This document shows positions 15,758 to 23,987 of a stretch of DNA of 36,718 bases, in pieces (position 1 is the first letter of the stretch; each line of letters starts with the position of its first letter). A program made the translations under genes and the position numbers. The stretch is from positions 1 through 36,718 of the forward strand of contig JACQPG010000100.1 in the NCBI GenBank assembly GCA_016207665.1. The letters are read 5' to 3'. Source of the stretch: Elusimicrobiota bacterium. Its GTDB lineage: Bacteria > Elusimicrobiota > Elusimicrobia > UBA1565 > UBA9628. The notes beneath the pieces were generated by a model. It was not told where the DNA came from and made no database searches. It saw nothing but the letters and a program-made list of their open reading frames with translations.

Positions 15758-17032
15758 TTACGAGCCGCTGGTTCTTGGTTTGATGATATGGGAGAGCCAG
15801 AGCCCGCTTTGCAGGGCGTAGACGGTCGCGCAGCCGAGCACGAAGGCCAGGCCCGTGGTGAGGACGGCTTGGTTTTCTGCCAGCAGGCCCGCGGCGGCCA
15901 GCGGCCAGCCGAGGGCGAGAAAGGCGAAGGCGGACCAGGCGAGCTTGGGCTGGGCGCCGGTATAATCCGGCGCATCCTCGCGTTCGCCATAGGCCGAGCG
16001 CCAGACCATGAAAGGGAATATCTTGCAGGACTGGCCTATCACCCACGGCGTGGCCCAGCCCAGCAGGGCGCAGACTCCGTAGGCCGCTCGAGCCTCCCAG
16101 CGATCCTCGATGATGCCGAAGGATAGGGCAAGGCCCAGTCCCATCCAAACTATGCCCCCCGCGATCCCCAGAAACGAGAAGGCGGTCGGAACGTCTTTCA
16201 ACCGCCATTCCTTGCTGGCGCTATGGCGGAGCTGCCAAAGATAGGCCAGGTAGCCGAAGGCGAGAATGAGCGACCAAAGCCGGGCCAGTTTCAGGCCCAT
16301 GCACAAGGCGTCGACGGCGAGCGCCGCGGCGCCAAGGGCCAGCAGAAAGAACGCCGTTTGGCTGGCGCGACGGCCGGAAGCCCGGGAAATGGCGGCGGGA
16401 TAGAACAGCCTATAGGAAGCGCCTAATATGGAAAGCGTCACCCAGCCGATCAGGGCCAGATGCACATGAGCGATCAAGGCGTATTCGGGATGGGGCAGCA
16501 GCGCCCCGGTTTGCCGGTCCAAGGCCAACATCAGTCCCAGGGAGGCGAGGGCCGCGAGAAAGGCCAGGGCCGCCGCGAAATGCCTTTCGGTGAAGGGCAG
16601 TTCGCGCGCCTGGCTTAAGGTCTTGGCGTATGAGATCAGGTAGAGCGCCATTCCCATGCCTGCCATAGCGGTGCCGAGCCAATAGCGTTCCTTCCCGGAC
16701 CAGAGTTCCCCCACGAATACGGCCAAACCCAGCGCCAGGACCCAAAATCCGAGCATCGGCGCCCATGGCCAGCGCAGGGGCGTGCCCGCGTGCACCGGAA
16801 GCATCTGCGACATGGCACCCAAGATCGTGGCGGAGAGCCAGCCCAGGGTCAGCAGATGCACGCAGCCGAGCACCCAGCGAGCGTCGAGGGAGAAACCCAT
16901 GAGGTTGCGATGAGAGAGGAAAAGGAAAAAGGCGAAGGCCCAAAACGCGGCGGCGGCCAACGCGAAGTGGCGTACGGGAAGCGAGAAGCGCGGCATGGCC
17001 GCCCGCAGGGGGCAATCGGCCGGGCCTACCAT
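15758..17032 (-). CDS. Heme-copper-oxidase-subunit-I-like / NnrS-like membrane protein of the nos operon
   Basis: 424 residues from ATG 17032, which overlaps the upstream stop (ATGGTAG); ATG 16996 gives a 412-residue alternative starting MPRFSLPVRHF. About twelve TM helices. Two similar His-containing helices, GCVHLLTLGWLSATILGAM and AHVHLALIGWVTLSILGAS, recall heme-ligand helices of cbb3-like subunit I and of NnrS proteins. No catalytic copper site or full oxidase ligand set was identified, so it is not called an oxidase. It is the last gene of the nos operon and may handle heme, copper or NO during N2O respiration. Confidence 0.7.
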   Translation of the reverse strand: MVGPADCPLRAAMPRFSLPVRHFALAAAAFWAFAFFLFLSHRNLMGFSLDARWVLGCVHLLTLGWLSATILGAMSQMLPVHAGTPLRWPWAPMLGFWVLALGLAVFVGELWSGKERYWLGTAMAGMGMALYLISYAKTLSQARELPFTERHFAAALAFLAALASLGLMLALDRQTGALLPHPEYALIAHVHLALIGWVTLSILGASYRLFYPAAISRASGRRASQTAFFLLALGAAALAVDALCMGLKLARLWSLILAFGYLAYLWQLRHSASKEWRLKDVPTAFSFLGIAGGIVWMGLGLALSFGIIEDRWEARAAYGVCALLGWATPWVIGQSCKIFPFMVWRSAYGEREDAPDYTGAQPKLAWSAFAFLALGWPLAAAGLLAENQAVLTTGLAFVLGCATVYALQSGLWLSHIIKPRTSGS

Positions 17033-17502
17033 GGGTTGAATCGCAAGGCCGCCGCCAAGCCGATGATGCCGACCAAGAGCGCGGCGTTGACCCTGCCCCA
17101 AAAGGCCATGCGCGCGGTGTTCTCCTGGAAGGCCGGATGCGAGGGAGGAAGAGAGAGCAGAAGCGGTCCCCAGCGATAGGCATGGAGCAGGCTCAATACG
17201 GCCATCGCGGCGATCAGGCAGAGCTTGGCCCCGAGTATGGCGCCAAACACCCCCGCGAATACCTCGGGAGTCGCGCGCAAGCCCCAGAGCTTGAACAGGC
17301 CGGTGCCGAGCAGGACGGCCCAGCTCGACCATTGCAAGATGGAGAATCGCCAGCCGATCTCCCGGTAGGCGGCCATGCGGCTTTCAGCGGCGAGAGCGCT
17401 GCGCAGAGCGGGTTGCACGACCAGGGCGACGGCGAGATTCCCCCCGACCCAGAGAGCGGCCGCCAGCAGATGCAGCCAGTGCGCCGCCAGATCGAGGGTC
17501 AT
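17026..17502 (-). CDS. CopD-like copper-resistance membrane protein
   Basis: 158 residues with four TM helices. An N-terminal His cluster (LAAHWLHLLAAALWVGGNLA) matches the start of CopD/PcoD domain proteins, with further helices GAKLCLIAAMAVLSLLHAYR and VNAALLVGIIGLAA. ATGA overlap with nosL and ATG overlap with the next gene show tight coupling. CopD proteins move copper across the inner membrane. In a nos operon it plausibly controls copper supply for the NosZ CuZ and CuA centres. Confidence 0.75.
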   Translation of the reverse strand: MTLDLAAHWLHLLAAALWVGGNLAVALVVQPALRSALAAESRMAAYREIGWRFSILQWSSWAVLLGTGLFKLWGLRATPEVFAGVFGAILGAKLCLIAAMAVLSLLHAYRWGPLLLSLPPSHPAFQENTARMAFWGRVNAALLVGIIGLAAALRFNPW

Positions 17503-17885
17503 CGCGATGCCTTGGAACGGGCGAAGGCTTCCGCGTCCTCGGGGCTCAGAAAGGCGACCCAGCCCGTTCCCATGGGAGTAGCCAAGCCAGGCACTTGCAG
17601 CAAATGCGCCTGGTCAAGGCGAAGCCAGCCCCCTCCATTCAGATCCCGGGCCCAAGCTTGAGCGCGCAGCTCGGGCCGTTCCTTAAGCGCGGCCAACATC
17701 TCCCCAAGATCGTCATAGGCCACGGATTCTCCGGATTGGGAGACATAGCCCGCGGCGAAGCGATCCTCGCTGACGATCATTCCGCAGCGCGCGCACTCTT
17801 GGCGGCCGAACTCGATCTCGGGCGGTCCGCCATGCTTGGGCGCGGCGCAACCAAGGAGTAGCAATAAGGCGCAAAGCTTTTTCAC
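17499..17885 (-). CDS. nosL: NosL copper-chaperone lipoprotein
   Basis: 128 residues from GTG 17885, which overlaps the nosY stop (GTGA). The start is fixed by the lipoprotein signal peptide VKKLCALLLLLGC, with lipidated Cys13. The Cu(I)-binding motif CARCGM (Cys31, Cys34, Met36) is followed by the family pattern ISEDRFAAGY-like, YDDLGEML, LRAQAWARDL and GTGWVAFLSPEDAEAFA. NosL is a periplasm-facing lipoprotein that delivers Cu(I) to NosD/apo-NosZ. Upstream extension to 198 codons is antisense-like nosY shadow and is rejected. Confidence 0.93.
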   Translation of the reverse strand: MKKLCALLLLLGCAAPKHGGPPEIEFGRQECARCGMIVSEDRFAAGYVSQSGESVAYDDLGEMLAALKERPELRAQAWARDLNGGGWLRLDQAHLLQVPGLATPMGTGWVAFLSPEDAEAFARSKASR

Positions 17886-18715
17886 GCCTTTTCTCCCAGG
17901 GGATCCCTGCTGAACAAGGCCCAGGCCGAGGCCAGCGCCACCATGAGCCAGGCGCCCAATCCGGCCAGAGCCGCGGGCCGCAGCCATGCTCCCAGGACAT
18001 CGCGGGCGCAAAGCCCGGCCGGTCCTAATACGTCCAGATCGCAGGCCAGCGCGTCGAGAGCTACCAGCCGGTAGAGAGACAGGGGATTGAGCCACGCCGC
18101 CGCCAGCAGAGCGGCCGGAGGCAGGCGCAACGCGAGAGCGGTGCCGAGCAAGCCGAGATCGCCGGCGAAAACCAGGAGCAACCAGGCCAGCAGGGCCGCG
18201 CCCAGGCCCGACGCCACTTTGCGGGAACGCGCCGAGGCGAGCAGCCCGATCGCCAGGCAGATCACGGCGAGCAGGGCCGTGGCCAGGAAGAAGGCGGCGT
18301 AGAGCCCGGCGCCCCGCAATCCTCCCCGAAGGGCCATCAAAGTCCCCAGAGCGCCAAAAGCGGCCGCCAAGGACGCCAGCAGCGCGGCAGCCGATCCGAT
18401 GAACTTTCCCAGGAACACGTCCGCGGGCCTCAAAGGAAGCGAGAGAAGGAATTCCAGCGTGCGCTTCTCTCGCTCGGCCGAAAAGGCGAGGCTTCCCGCG
18501 ACCAGGCTCATGAGCGGCACGATCAGAAGCACCAGGTTAAGAAGCGCCGCGGTGGTGCGCCCGAAGCCCGAGCCTCCCAAAGGATTGGTCCAGGCCCCCA
18601 AGACGGAGAGCAGGGCGCCCAGGCTGAAAAAAGCGATGAGGAACGAGCCCATCCAGCGGCTCGATACCGCGTCTCGGAACTCCTTGGCGGCCAAGGCCGC
18701 GGCGCCTCTTCTCAT
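17882..18715 (-). CDS. nosY: NosY, ABC-2-type permease of the NosDFY complex
   Basis: 277 residues with six TM helices. An N-terminal amphipathic elbow helix (AALAAKEFRDAVSSRWMGSF) and the strongly conserved segment FSAEREKRTLEFLLSLPL (about 79-96) mark the NosY family. NosY dimerises in the inner membrane, binds NosF in the cytoplasm and NosD in the periplasm, and couples ATP hydrolysis to maturation of the NosZ CuZ cluster. It starts by ATGA overlap at the stop of the fused NosB-NosD-NosF gene, consistent with stoichiometric synthesis. Confidence 0.93.
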   Translation of the reverse strand: MRRGAAALAAKEFRDAVSSRWMGSFLIAFFSLGALLSVLGAWTNPLGGSGFGRTTAALLNLVLLIVPLMSLVAGSLAFSAEREKRTLEFLLSLPLRPADVFLGKFIGSAAALLASLAAAFGALGTLMALRGGLRGAGLYAAFFLATALLAVICLAIGLLASARSRKVASGLGAALLAWLLLVFAGDLGLLGTALALRLPPAALLAAAWLNPLSLYRLVALDALACDLDVLGPAGLCARDVLGAWLRPAALAGLGAWLMVALASAWALFSRDPLGEKA

Positions 18716-21378
18716 GAGAGTCTCCCCGTTATCTCCTCCAGGAAGGATCCGGGATCCATGAGCCGGGCCGGGCGATCCTCCTCGAGCCAGAGAACTCGAT
18801 CCGCCAGCGCTCGCACCTCGTCGAGATGGTGGCTGGTCATGACGATCGTGCGGGTCCCCTTGAGCTTGGAGAAAATCCCGGTGAGCTCTCGGCGGCTCTT
18901 AAGGTCCAGATTGGAGCACGGCTCGTCGAGCAGAAGTATCTCGGGGTCCGCTACAAGGGCTTGCGCGAGGGCGAGCTTCTGCTTCATCCCCCCGGAGAGC
19001 GCCGGAACTGTCTTGTCGTCCTCGTTCGGGAGGCCGCAGCTGGCGAGGGTCTCGCCAATGCGGCCGCTGTCGGCTCCCCGCACTTCGCAGACGAAGTCCA
19101 TCGCCTCTCGGACCGTCCAATCATAGCCGGCGAATTCTTGGGAAAGATAGCCGAGCCGCTCGCGCGCGGCCGCGGCGTCGGAGGCGACGTCGAAGCCGGC
19201 CACAAGCAAGGCGCCTTCGCACGGCTCCAGGCCCAAGATGCAGCGCATGAGAGTGCTCTTTCCCGCGCCATTGGATCCCCACAGTACCAGGCATTCCCCC
19301 GGCATGACCGTGAAGGAAAGGTTGGAGAAGAGCCTGCGGTTTCCATAGGATTTGCCCAAGCCTCGGGCCGAGACCGCAATTTGGGAGGCCGGCGCCGGGG
19401 ATGCCGAGCCGGCTTTACGCTTGCGGCCGCGGCTTGCGAAGGCCAGAGCCAGGGCCGAAGCCGAGAGCAGGCTTGCGGGCGCCCAGACCGCGGCCAAGGC
19501 CGGCGCCTGGTGTTGTCCGGCGCCGCGCCGGACAAGCTGCGATCCGAGGAGGGGCGTCATATCCGTGAGCAGGGGTTTGGGCTTGAAGATCGGGAAGACG
19601 CGCGCGGTCAACTCCATGGCCTGGGCCGCGGGCGTATAGAGAAAAAAGCGCAACAGCGGACGCCCGTCGGCCAAGCGCTCGACTACGCGGTCCGCCCGAT
19701 AAGGGACCAGGCCACGCGTCCCCCTGCCGTAGCCGGCATAGTCGCTCCAATAGTTTCCGTCCCAAGCGTTGCCCGAGAGGACGCCTCCCCCCCGGACCGC
19801 GACCTGTTGAAGGTTATCCTCGAAGAGGTTGCCGGTGAACACATTGCCGCGCACGCCGGGCATGAGCGCGATCCCCACGTCATTGTAGGCCAGGATATTG
19901 CGCTCGAATCGGTTCTCGTTGGTCTCGACCAGCGGGGATTGGTCGACGAAGATGGCCTGGCGATTTTCGCGGAACTCGTTGTCTCGGACCTCGATGGAGT
20001 CGGATTCCTTGAGGCCGAGCCCGGCGCCGCTGGGCCCCCGGTGCCGCTCGAAGCGATTGCCCTTGAGCGTCAAGGCCCCGGAGTACATGACATAGAGTCC
20101 CACCGAGTTATCCCTGAAGAGGTTGTTTTCCACGCGCGCGCCGTTGGTGTGCATGAAGTGCAGGCCATAGCGGCCGCCGGAGGCCTCATTGCCCTCGATC
20201 ACCGAGCCGGTCGAGAACCAAAGCACCATGTCGCGGCCGCCTTCCAGGCGATTGCGCGAGAGCCGGACGCGGTCGCAGTTCCAGATCCGGATAAGGTCGC
20301 CGCGGCGACCGATCTCGAGCGGCTTGCCCGCGAGCGCCGAATCCTCCAGCACGAAGCTCGGCGCGTTCGAGGCGAAGACGCCGAAGAGCACATCCTCCAA
20401 GCGAAGCCGCCGCGCCGCCACCCCGGAGGCTTCGACCTTCAGCCCGCTGTCCTCGCCCAGGAGGCTGTCACCGGAGCGGCGCAGGATCAGGTCCTCCAAT
20501 TCGACATCGGGCGCCGACACCGTGAGCACCGTGCCGGTTCCTCCTCCATCGATCACCGCTCCGGAGCCCTGGACCTTGAGCGTCTTGGAGATCACGCCTG
20601 GTCCCGCATAGGTTTGGGGCTCGAGCATCACTGTCGAGCCCTCCGGGGCTTGGTCAAGGATCGGTTGTATGGGTGGCAACTCCGCCGCCCGAGCCAGCCC
20701 CGCGATGAGCAAGCCGAAAAGGATCAGACCCGCCAGCACGGCCGCCTTCGGGAGATTCTGTCCCGGAATGGATGGTTCCGCGTCGGGCCTTTGCGAACGA
20801 CGGTTGAGCCAAAGGCCCTCGAGAAGGAGGATGACGGCCGCCAAGGCCAAGAAGAATCCAGGCATGGGTCCGAGTTCGCTCCGAAACTGCCCGACCTTGC
20901 CCGTCCCTAAGAGAGGGATCACGAAGGGTTTGAGCTTAAGGGGCGCCATGGGATCGAGCTGAGTGCTCGCCACATGCATCCAATACTTCATATCCGCGAG
21001 AAAGATCACGGGGAAGATCGCGACGGGCAGCACCTTCGACCAGGAAGGCAGGGGACAGCCCGCGCGGAAGGCTGTCAGGCAGAGCAAGATGAGCAGGGCC
21101 AGGCCAGGAAGGGCCATGCGTCGTTCCCAGGCCGCCAGGGTGTCGAATTTCCGCACCCCGACATAATGGTTGAGCGTATCTATCTCCTGTATGTCTCCGG
21201 TCACCTTATGAAGATGCATGGTGGCCGTCAGGCCCTGCCGGTATTGGGGCGCGAATAGGCGCGCTTGCCAATAGGGAAAGAACGCGGAAACCGCCAGCAA
21301 GACGCCGGCGACGACGCCGAGCCCCGCCGCAAGGCGGCGCCTGCGCTCTGCCATCGCCGACGTCTGCTGGAAACTCAT
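18712..21378 (-). CDS. NosB-like / NosD / NosF triple fusion protein
   Basis: 888 residues from ATG 21378, fixed by AGGAGAG about 7 nt upstream; the frame extends 28 codons further into nosZ without a binding site. (1) Residues 1-200: four TM helices (about 16-36, 89-106, 115-131, 173-190) with the motif EIDTLNHYVGVR, as in NosB-like proteins of clade II nos clusters. (2) 211-233: a hydrophobic segment ending ARAAEL, like the NosD signal peptide. (3) 234-610: parallel beta-helix NosD with CASH repeats (VIEGNEASGGRYGLHFMHTN, RVENNLFRDNSVGLYVMYSG, GNYWSDYAGYG). (4) 626-649: TM. (5) 667-888: NosF ATPase with Walker A GSNGAGKST (701), signature LSGGMKQ (794), Walker B ILLLDEP (814) and H-loop His. 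All motifs are intact. Normally these are three separate genes. Confidence 0.93.
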   Translation of the reverse strand: MSFQQTSAMAERRRRLAAGLGVVAGVLLAVSAFFPYWQARLFAPQYRQGLTATMHLHKVTGDIQEIDTLNHYVGVRKFDTLAAWERRMALPGLALLILLCLTAFRAGCPLPSWSKVLPVAIFPVIFLADMKYWMHVASTQLDPMAPLKLKPFVIPLLGTGKVGQFRSELGPMPGFFLALAAVILLLEGLWLNRRSQRPDAEPSIPGQNLPKAAVLAGLILFGLLIAGLARAAELPPIQPILDQAPEGSTVMLEPQTYAGPGVISKTLKVQGSGAVIDGGGTGTVLTVSAPDVELEDLILRRSGDSLLGEDSGLKVEASGVAARRLRLEDVLFGVFASNAPSFVLEDSALAGKPLEIGRRGDLIRIWNCDRVRLSRNRLEGGRDMVLWFSTGSVIEGNEASGGRYGLHFMHTNGARVENNLFRDNSVGLYVMYSGALTLKGNRFERHRGPSGAGLGLKESDSIEVRDNEFRENRQAIFVDQSPLVETNENRFERNILAYNDVGIALMPGVRGNVFTGNLFEDNLQQVAVRGGGVLSGNAWDGNYWSDYAGYGRGTRGLVPYRADRVVERLADGRPLLRFFLYTPAAQAMELTARVFPIFKPKPLLTDMTPLLGSQLVRRGAGQHQAPALAAVWAPASLLSASALALAFASRGRKRKAGSASPAPASQIAVSARGLGKSYGNRRLFSNLSFTVMPGECLVLWGSNGAGKSTLMRCILGLEPCEGALLVAGFDVASDAAAARERLGYLSQEFAGYDWTVREAMDFVCEVRGADSGRIGETLASCGLPNEDDKTVPALSGGMKQKLALAQALVADPEILLLDEPCSNLDLKSRRELTGIFSKLKGTRTIVMTSHHLDEVRALADRVLWLEEDRPARLMDPGSFLEEITGRLS

Positions 21379-21392
21379 CGGTTCTCTCCTGG

Positions 21393-23396
21393 TCAGTTGC
21401 CCTTGGCCACCGTGAGATAGCCCATCATTTCCATGTGCAGCGCCGAGCAGAACTCGCTGCAATAGAAGGGGAATACGCCGCTGCGATCGGCGACGAAGTC
21501 GACGTCCACGGTCAAGCCCGGGTCCATCGACAGGTTGATGTTGTGGGCCGACAGGGCGAATCCATGCGTGGCGTCCTCGGCCCGGTCAAGGTTGGTGATG
21601 TGCAAATGCACCTTGTCGCCTTGCTTGACATCGATGCGGTCGGGCACGAAGCGGCTGCGTATGGCCGTCATGTAGACGTGGACGTCCTTGCCGTTGCGCG
21701 CGACGCGCTCCTGCCCCGGCGCCGTCGCCGTGGCGCTCTTCTTGAGCGTCAGCCCATTGAGCCCCACCTCGGGATAGACCTTCCAGGGCTTGAAGATCTT
21801 GGCCGGCGCCATCACCGCGTAGTGGGGTTCGCCCACCACCGGCGCGTCGGCCAGCAGCTTCATCTTCTCGCCGCTGATGTCGATAAGCTGGAGGTTCTGC
21901 GGATGAAGCGGTCCCACGGGCAGCGCCCGGTCGAGCGACCACTTATTGAGGCTGACCAGATACTTTCCGTAGGGCTGGGTCGTGTCGCCTCCGGCGACCG
22001 TCAAATGCCCGGTGTTGTAATGCACCGGCAAAGACTCGACCAGCGACCATGGCTTTTCGCCGCGCGGTCCCTTTTCAAGCGTCCACTTGTTTATCGACGA
22101 GTCCAGGAACATGCTCGTATAGGCGTAGCCCTTATCGTCGAATTCCGTGTGGAGAGGCCCCAGGCCCAGCTCCACTTGCGCCTCGACCGCCGCGTCGAAC
22201 TTGATGATCGGGATGCCGAAGGGATCCTTCCCGTCGAAGCTCTTGGAGGCGATCGCCTTCTGTATCTTGTCGAAGCTGAATACCGTCACATGGGGGTCCA
22301 GCTTTCCGCTCACGACGATGAAGCGGCCGTCGGGAGTGACATCCGAGCCATGCGGGCTCTTAGGCTCCGGGATGTTATAAAGGATCCCAGCCTTGACCGC
22401 CTGATCGATCGAGACCACCTTCATGCCGGAGATGGTCCGGGTCGGCAGCTTACCCGACGCCAAGAGCTCCTCGGCTTTTTTCCAGTGGATGACGTGAAGA
22501 TAGTCCATCTCGCGCTGCGAAACCTGCACCTCCATGGCCGGCTTGCCTTCGAGCGCTCCCGGCGTGGCCATCTCCGCGTTGAAGGTGTTGATGAACACCC
22601 AGCCGTGGCTGATCTTCTTTCCCATGCCGCCGAGGTCCTGATAGTAAGGCGGCAGCTCGATGGTAAAGGAACGGTTGGTCACGAATTTGCCGGAGGCGCG
22701 ATCAAAGGGCCAGAACGTGGCTAGACCGCGGTAATTCTCCTTATATTTCGACATGGGTGAGAATTCCGTGAAGGGCAGAGGGTTGCCGAACTGCGCTCCC
22801 TCGACGTAATACTCGCTGTTCTCCGTCATCTTCGCGCCGCAGTGATTGGTGGCGATCAAGGGGTTCTTGATGATCTGCCTGACCTTGAAGTCCCTTAAAT
22901 CCACCACGCCGATGCGCGCGTTGGCCTTGTCGTTGGCGAAGAGGAACTGGCCGTCGTATTGCCCGTTGGTCAACGACAGAGCCGGGTGATGGACGTCGCC
23001 CCACTCCTGGATCTGTCCGGCCGCGGCGCCTTGCTTGAAGAGACGCTTGGTGTCATCGTCGCCTATGCCGAAGCCTTGCCAGGAATCCTTCGAGAAGACC
23101 GGTATGTTCTTGATGAGGCGCATCGAAGGCACTCCGATCACCTCGATATTGCCCGCCTGCCCCCCCGAGGCGAAGAGCAGGAACTCATCGTAACTGCCCG
23201 GCGGCACGTAGGTCTTGAGAGCGGCCTCGACATCGTCGGGACTCAGCTCCCGCGAGGCCACGATGGCCTCCAGGCCCGCGGGCAGCGAAGAGCCGCCGAG
23301 CTGGGCGAAAAGGCCTTTGACGGGCCATTGAGCCAATGCGAACACGGCGATTCCCGCCGCGGCCGTAAGGGCCAATAATTTCACGTTCTTGTGCAT
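21393..23396 (-). CDS. nosZ: Nitrous-oxide reductase, clade II type
   Basis: 667 residues from ATG 23396 with AAGGAGAA upstream; longer starts run into the cytochrome gene. N-terminus MHKNVKLLALTAAAGIAVFA is a Sec-type signal without a twin-arginine motif, a mark of clade II. Seven-bladed propeller with all CuZ His ligands visible: His136/137 (GDVHHP), His185 (TNHCG), His349 (SPHGSDV), His416 (GPLHTEF), His464 (TGHL), His525 (GEPHYA). Cupredoxin CuA domain: His611, Cys646, Cys650, His654, Met657 in YCSEFCSALHMEMMGY. Reduces N2O to N2 in the periplasm. The stop lies 14 nt before the fused accessory gene. Appears fully functional. Confidence 0.98.
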   Translation of the reverse strand: MHKNVKLLALTAAAGIAVFALAQWPVKGLFAQLGGSSLPAGLEAIVASRELSPDDVEAALKTYVPPGSYDEFLLFASGGQAGNIEVIGVPSMRLIKNIPVFSKDSWQGFGIGDDDTKRLFKQGAAAGQIQEWGDVHHPALSLTNGQYDGQFLFANDKANARIGVVDLRDFKVRQIIKNPLIATNHCGAKMTENSEYYVEGAQFGNPLPFTEFSPMSKYKENYRGLATFWPFDRASGKFVTNRSFTIELPPYYQDLGGMGKKISHGWVFINTFNAEMATPGALEGKPAMEVQVSQREMDYLHVIHWKKAEELLASGKLPTRTISGMKVVSIDQAVKAGILYNIPEPKSPHGSDVTPDGRFIVVSGKLDPHVTVFSFDKIQKAIASKSFDGKDPFGIPIIKFDAAVEAQVELGLGPLHTEFDDKGYAYTSMFLDSSINKWTLEKGPRGEKPWSLVESLPVHYNTGHLTVAGGDTTQPYGKYLVSLNKWSLDRALPVGPLHPQNLQLIDISGEKMKLLADAPVVGEPHYAVMAPAKIFKPWKVYPEVGLNGLTLKKSATATAPGQERVARNGKDVHVYMTAIRSRFVPDRIDVKQGDKVHLHITNLDRAEDATHGFALSAHNINLSMDPGLTVDVDFVADRSGVFPFYCSEFCSALHMEMMGYLTVAKGN

Positions 23397-23397
23397 G

Positions 23398-23973
23398 TCA
23401 ATTCTCCTTCGGCGCGGGAGCGGAGCCGAACAGTTTCTTGTAGGCTTCCGGATGATGCTCCGCGAACTCATGGAGCAATTTCCGGCGATGCGCGGCCCAG
23501 GATTTGGCGTTAGCCCCGGTTTTTCGCGCCTTCGAGTCATAGACGAGGAACTCCCAGATCTTCTTTCCATCGTCGCCCTTCACCGGACAGCCCGGCTTGG
23601 CCATCATCCGTTTCACGTACCGGTTCCAGATCTTGTCTTCGATGTGAACCAGCCGGGTATCCTTGTGGATATCCGGGTTCTCCTTCTTGAAGGCGGCCTC
23701 TTCCTCGGCCGAGAGCTCCAAGAACTGCGAGTTTATCGGCCTGGCGGCGGTATGGCAGGCCGCGCATTTGAAAGCCATGAGCTTGTAGCCTTCCCGTATC
23801 GGTTTTGGGTATCCCGAGACATCCACTTCCGCGGGACCCATGTCGTTGGGATAGAGGTCCGATACCGCCGTCGACGATTCCGGGGCTCCATCCTTCTTGT
23901 CAGACTTCTCCTTCTCGGCGAATGCCGTAAGGCCCAACGTCAGGCTCAAGGTCGCCGTCAGCACCCATCTCAT
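23398..23973 (-). CDS. Periplasmic mono-heme cytochrome c, probable electron donor to NosZ
   Basis: 191 residues from ATG 23973, chosen because AAAGGAGGAAA lies 7 nt upstream. Signal peptide about 1-19. One heme c site, CAACH (Cys70, Cys73, His74), in the setting GYKLMAFKCAACHTAARPIN, which is typical of cytochromes accompanying clade II nosZ. Met residues in YVKRMMAKPG are candidate axial ligands. The C-terminus is helical, Lys/His-rich. It ends one base before the nosZ ATG, so the two are made together. The role as electron donor is inferred from position. Confidence 0.88.
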   Translation of the reverse strand: MRWVLTATLSLTLGLTAFAEKEKSDKKDGAPESSTAVSDLYPNDMGPAEVDVSGYPKPIREGYKLMAFKCAACHTAARPINSQFLELSAEEEAAFKKENPDIHKDTRLVHIEDKIWNRYVKRMMAKPGCPVKGDDGKKIWEFLVYDSKARKTGANAKSWAAHRRKLLHEFAEHHPEAYKKLFGSAPAPKEN

Positions 23974-23987
23974 GCTATTTCCTCCTT

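Noticed and set aside
18826-20910. 694-codon open frame on the plus strand
   Set aside because: It is exactly antisense to the NosB-NosD-NosF fusion, has no family features, and follows from GC-rich third positions.
21435-22724. 429-codon plus-strand open frame
   Set aside because: Antisense shadow of nosZ; composition is biased and no ribosome binding site is present.
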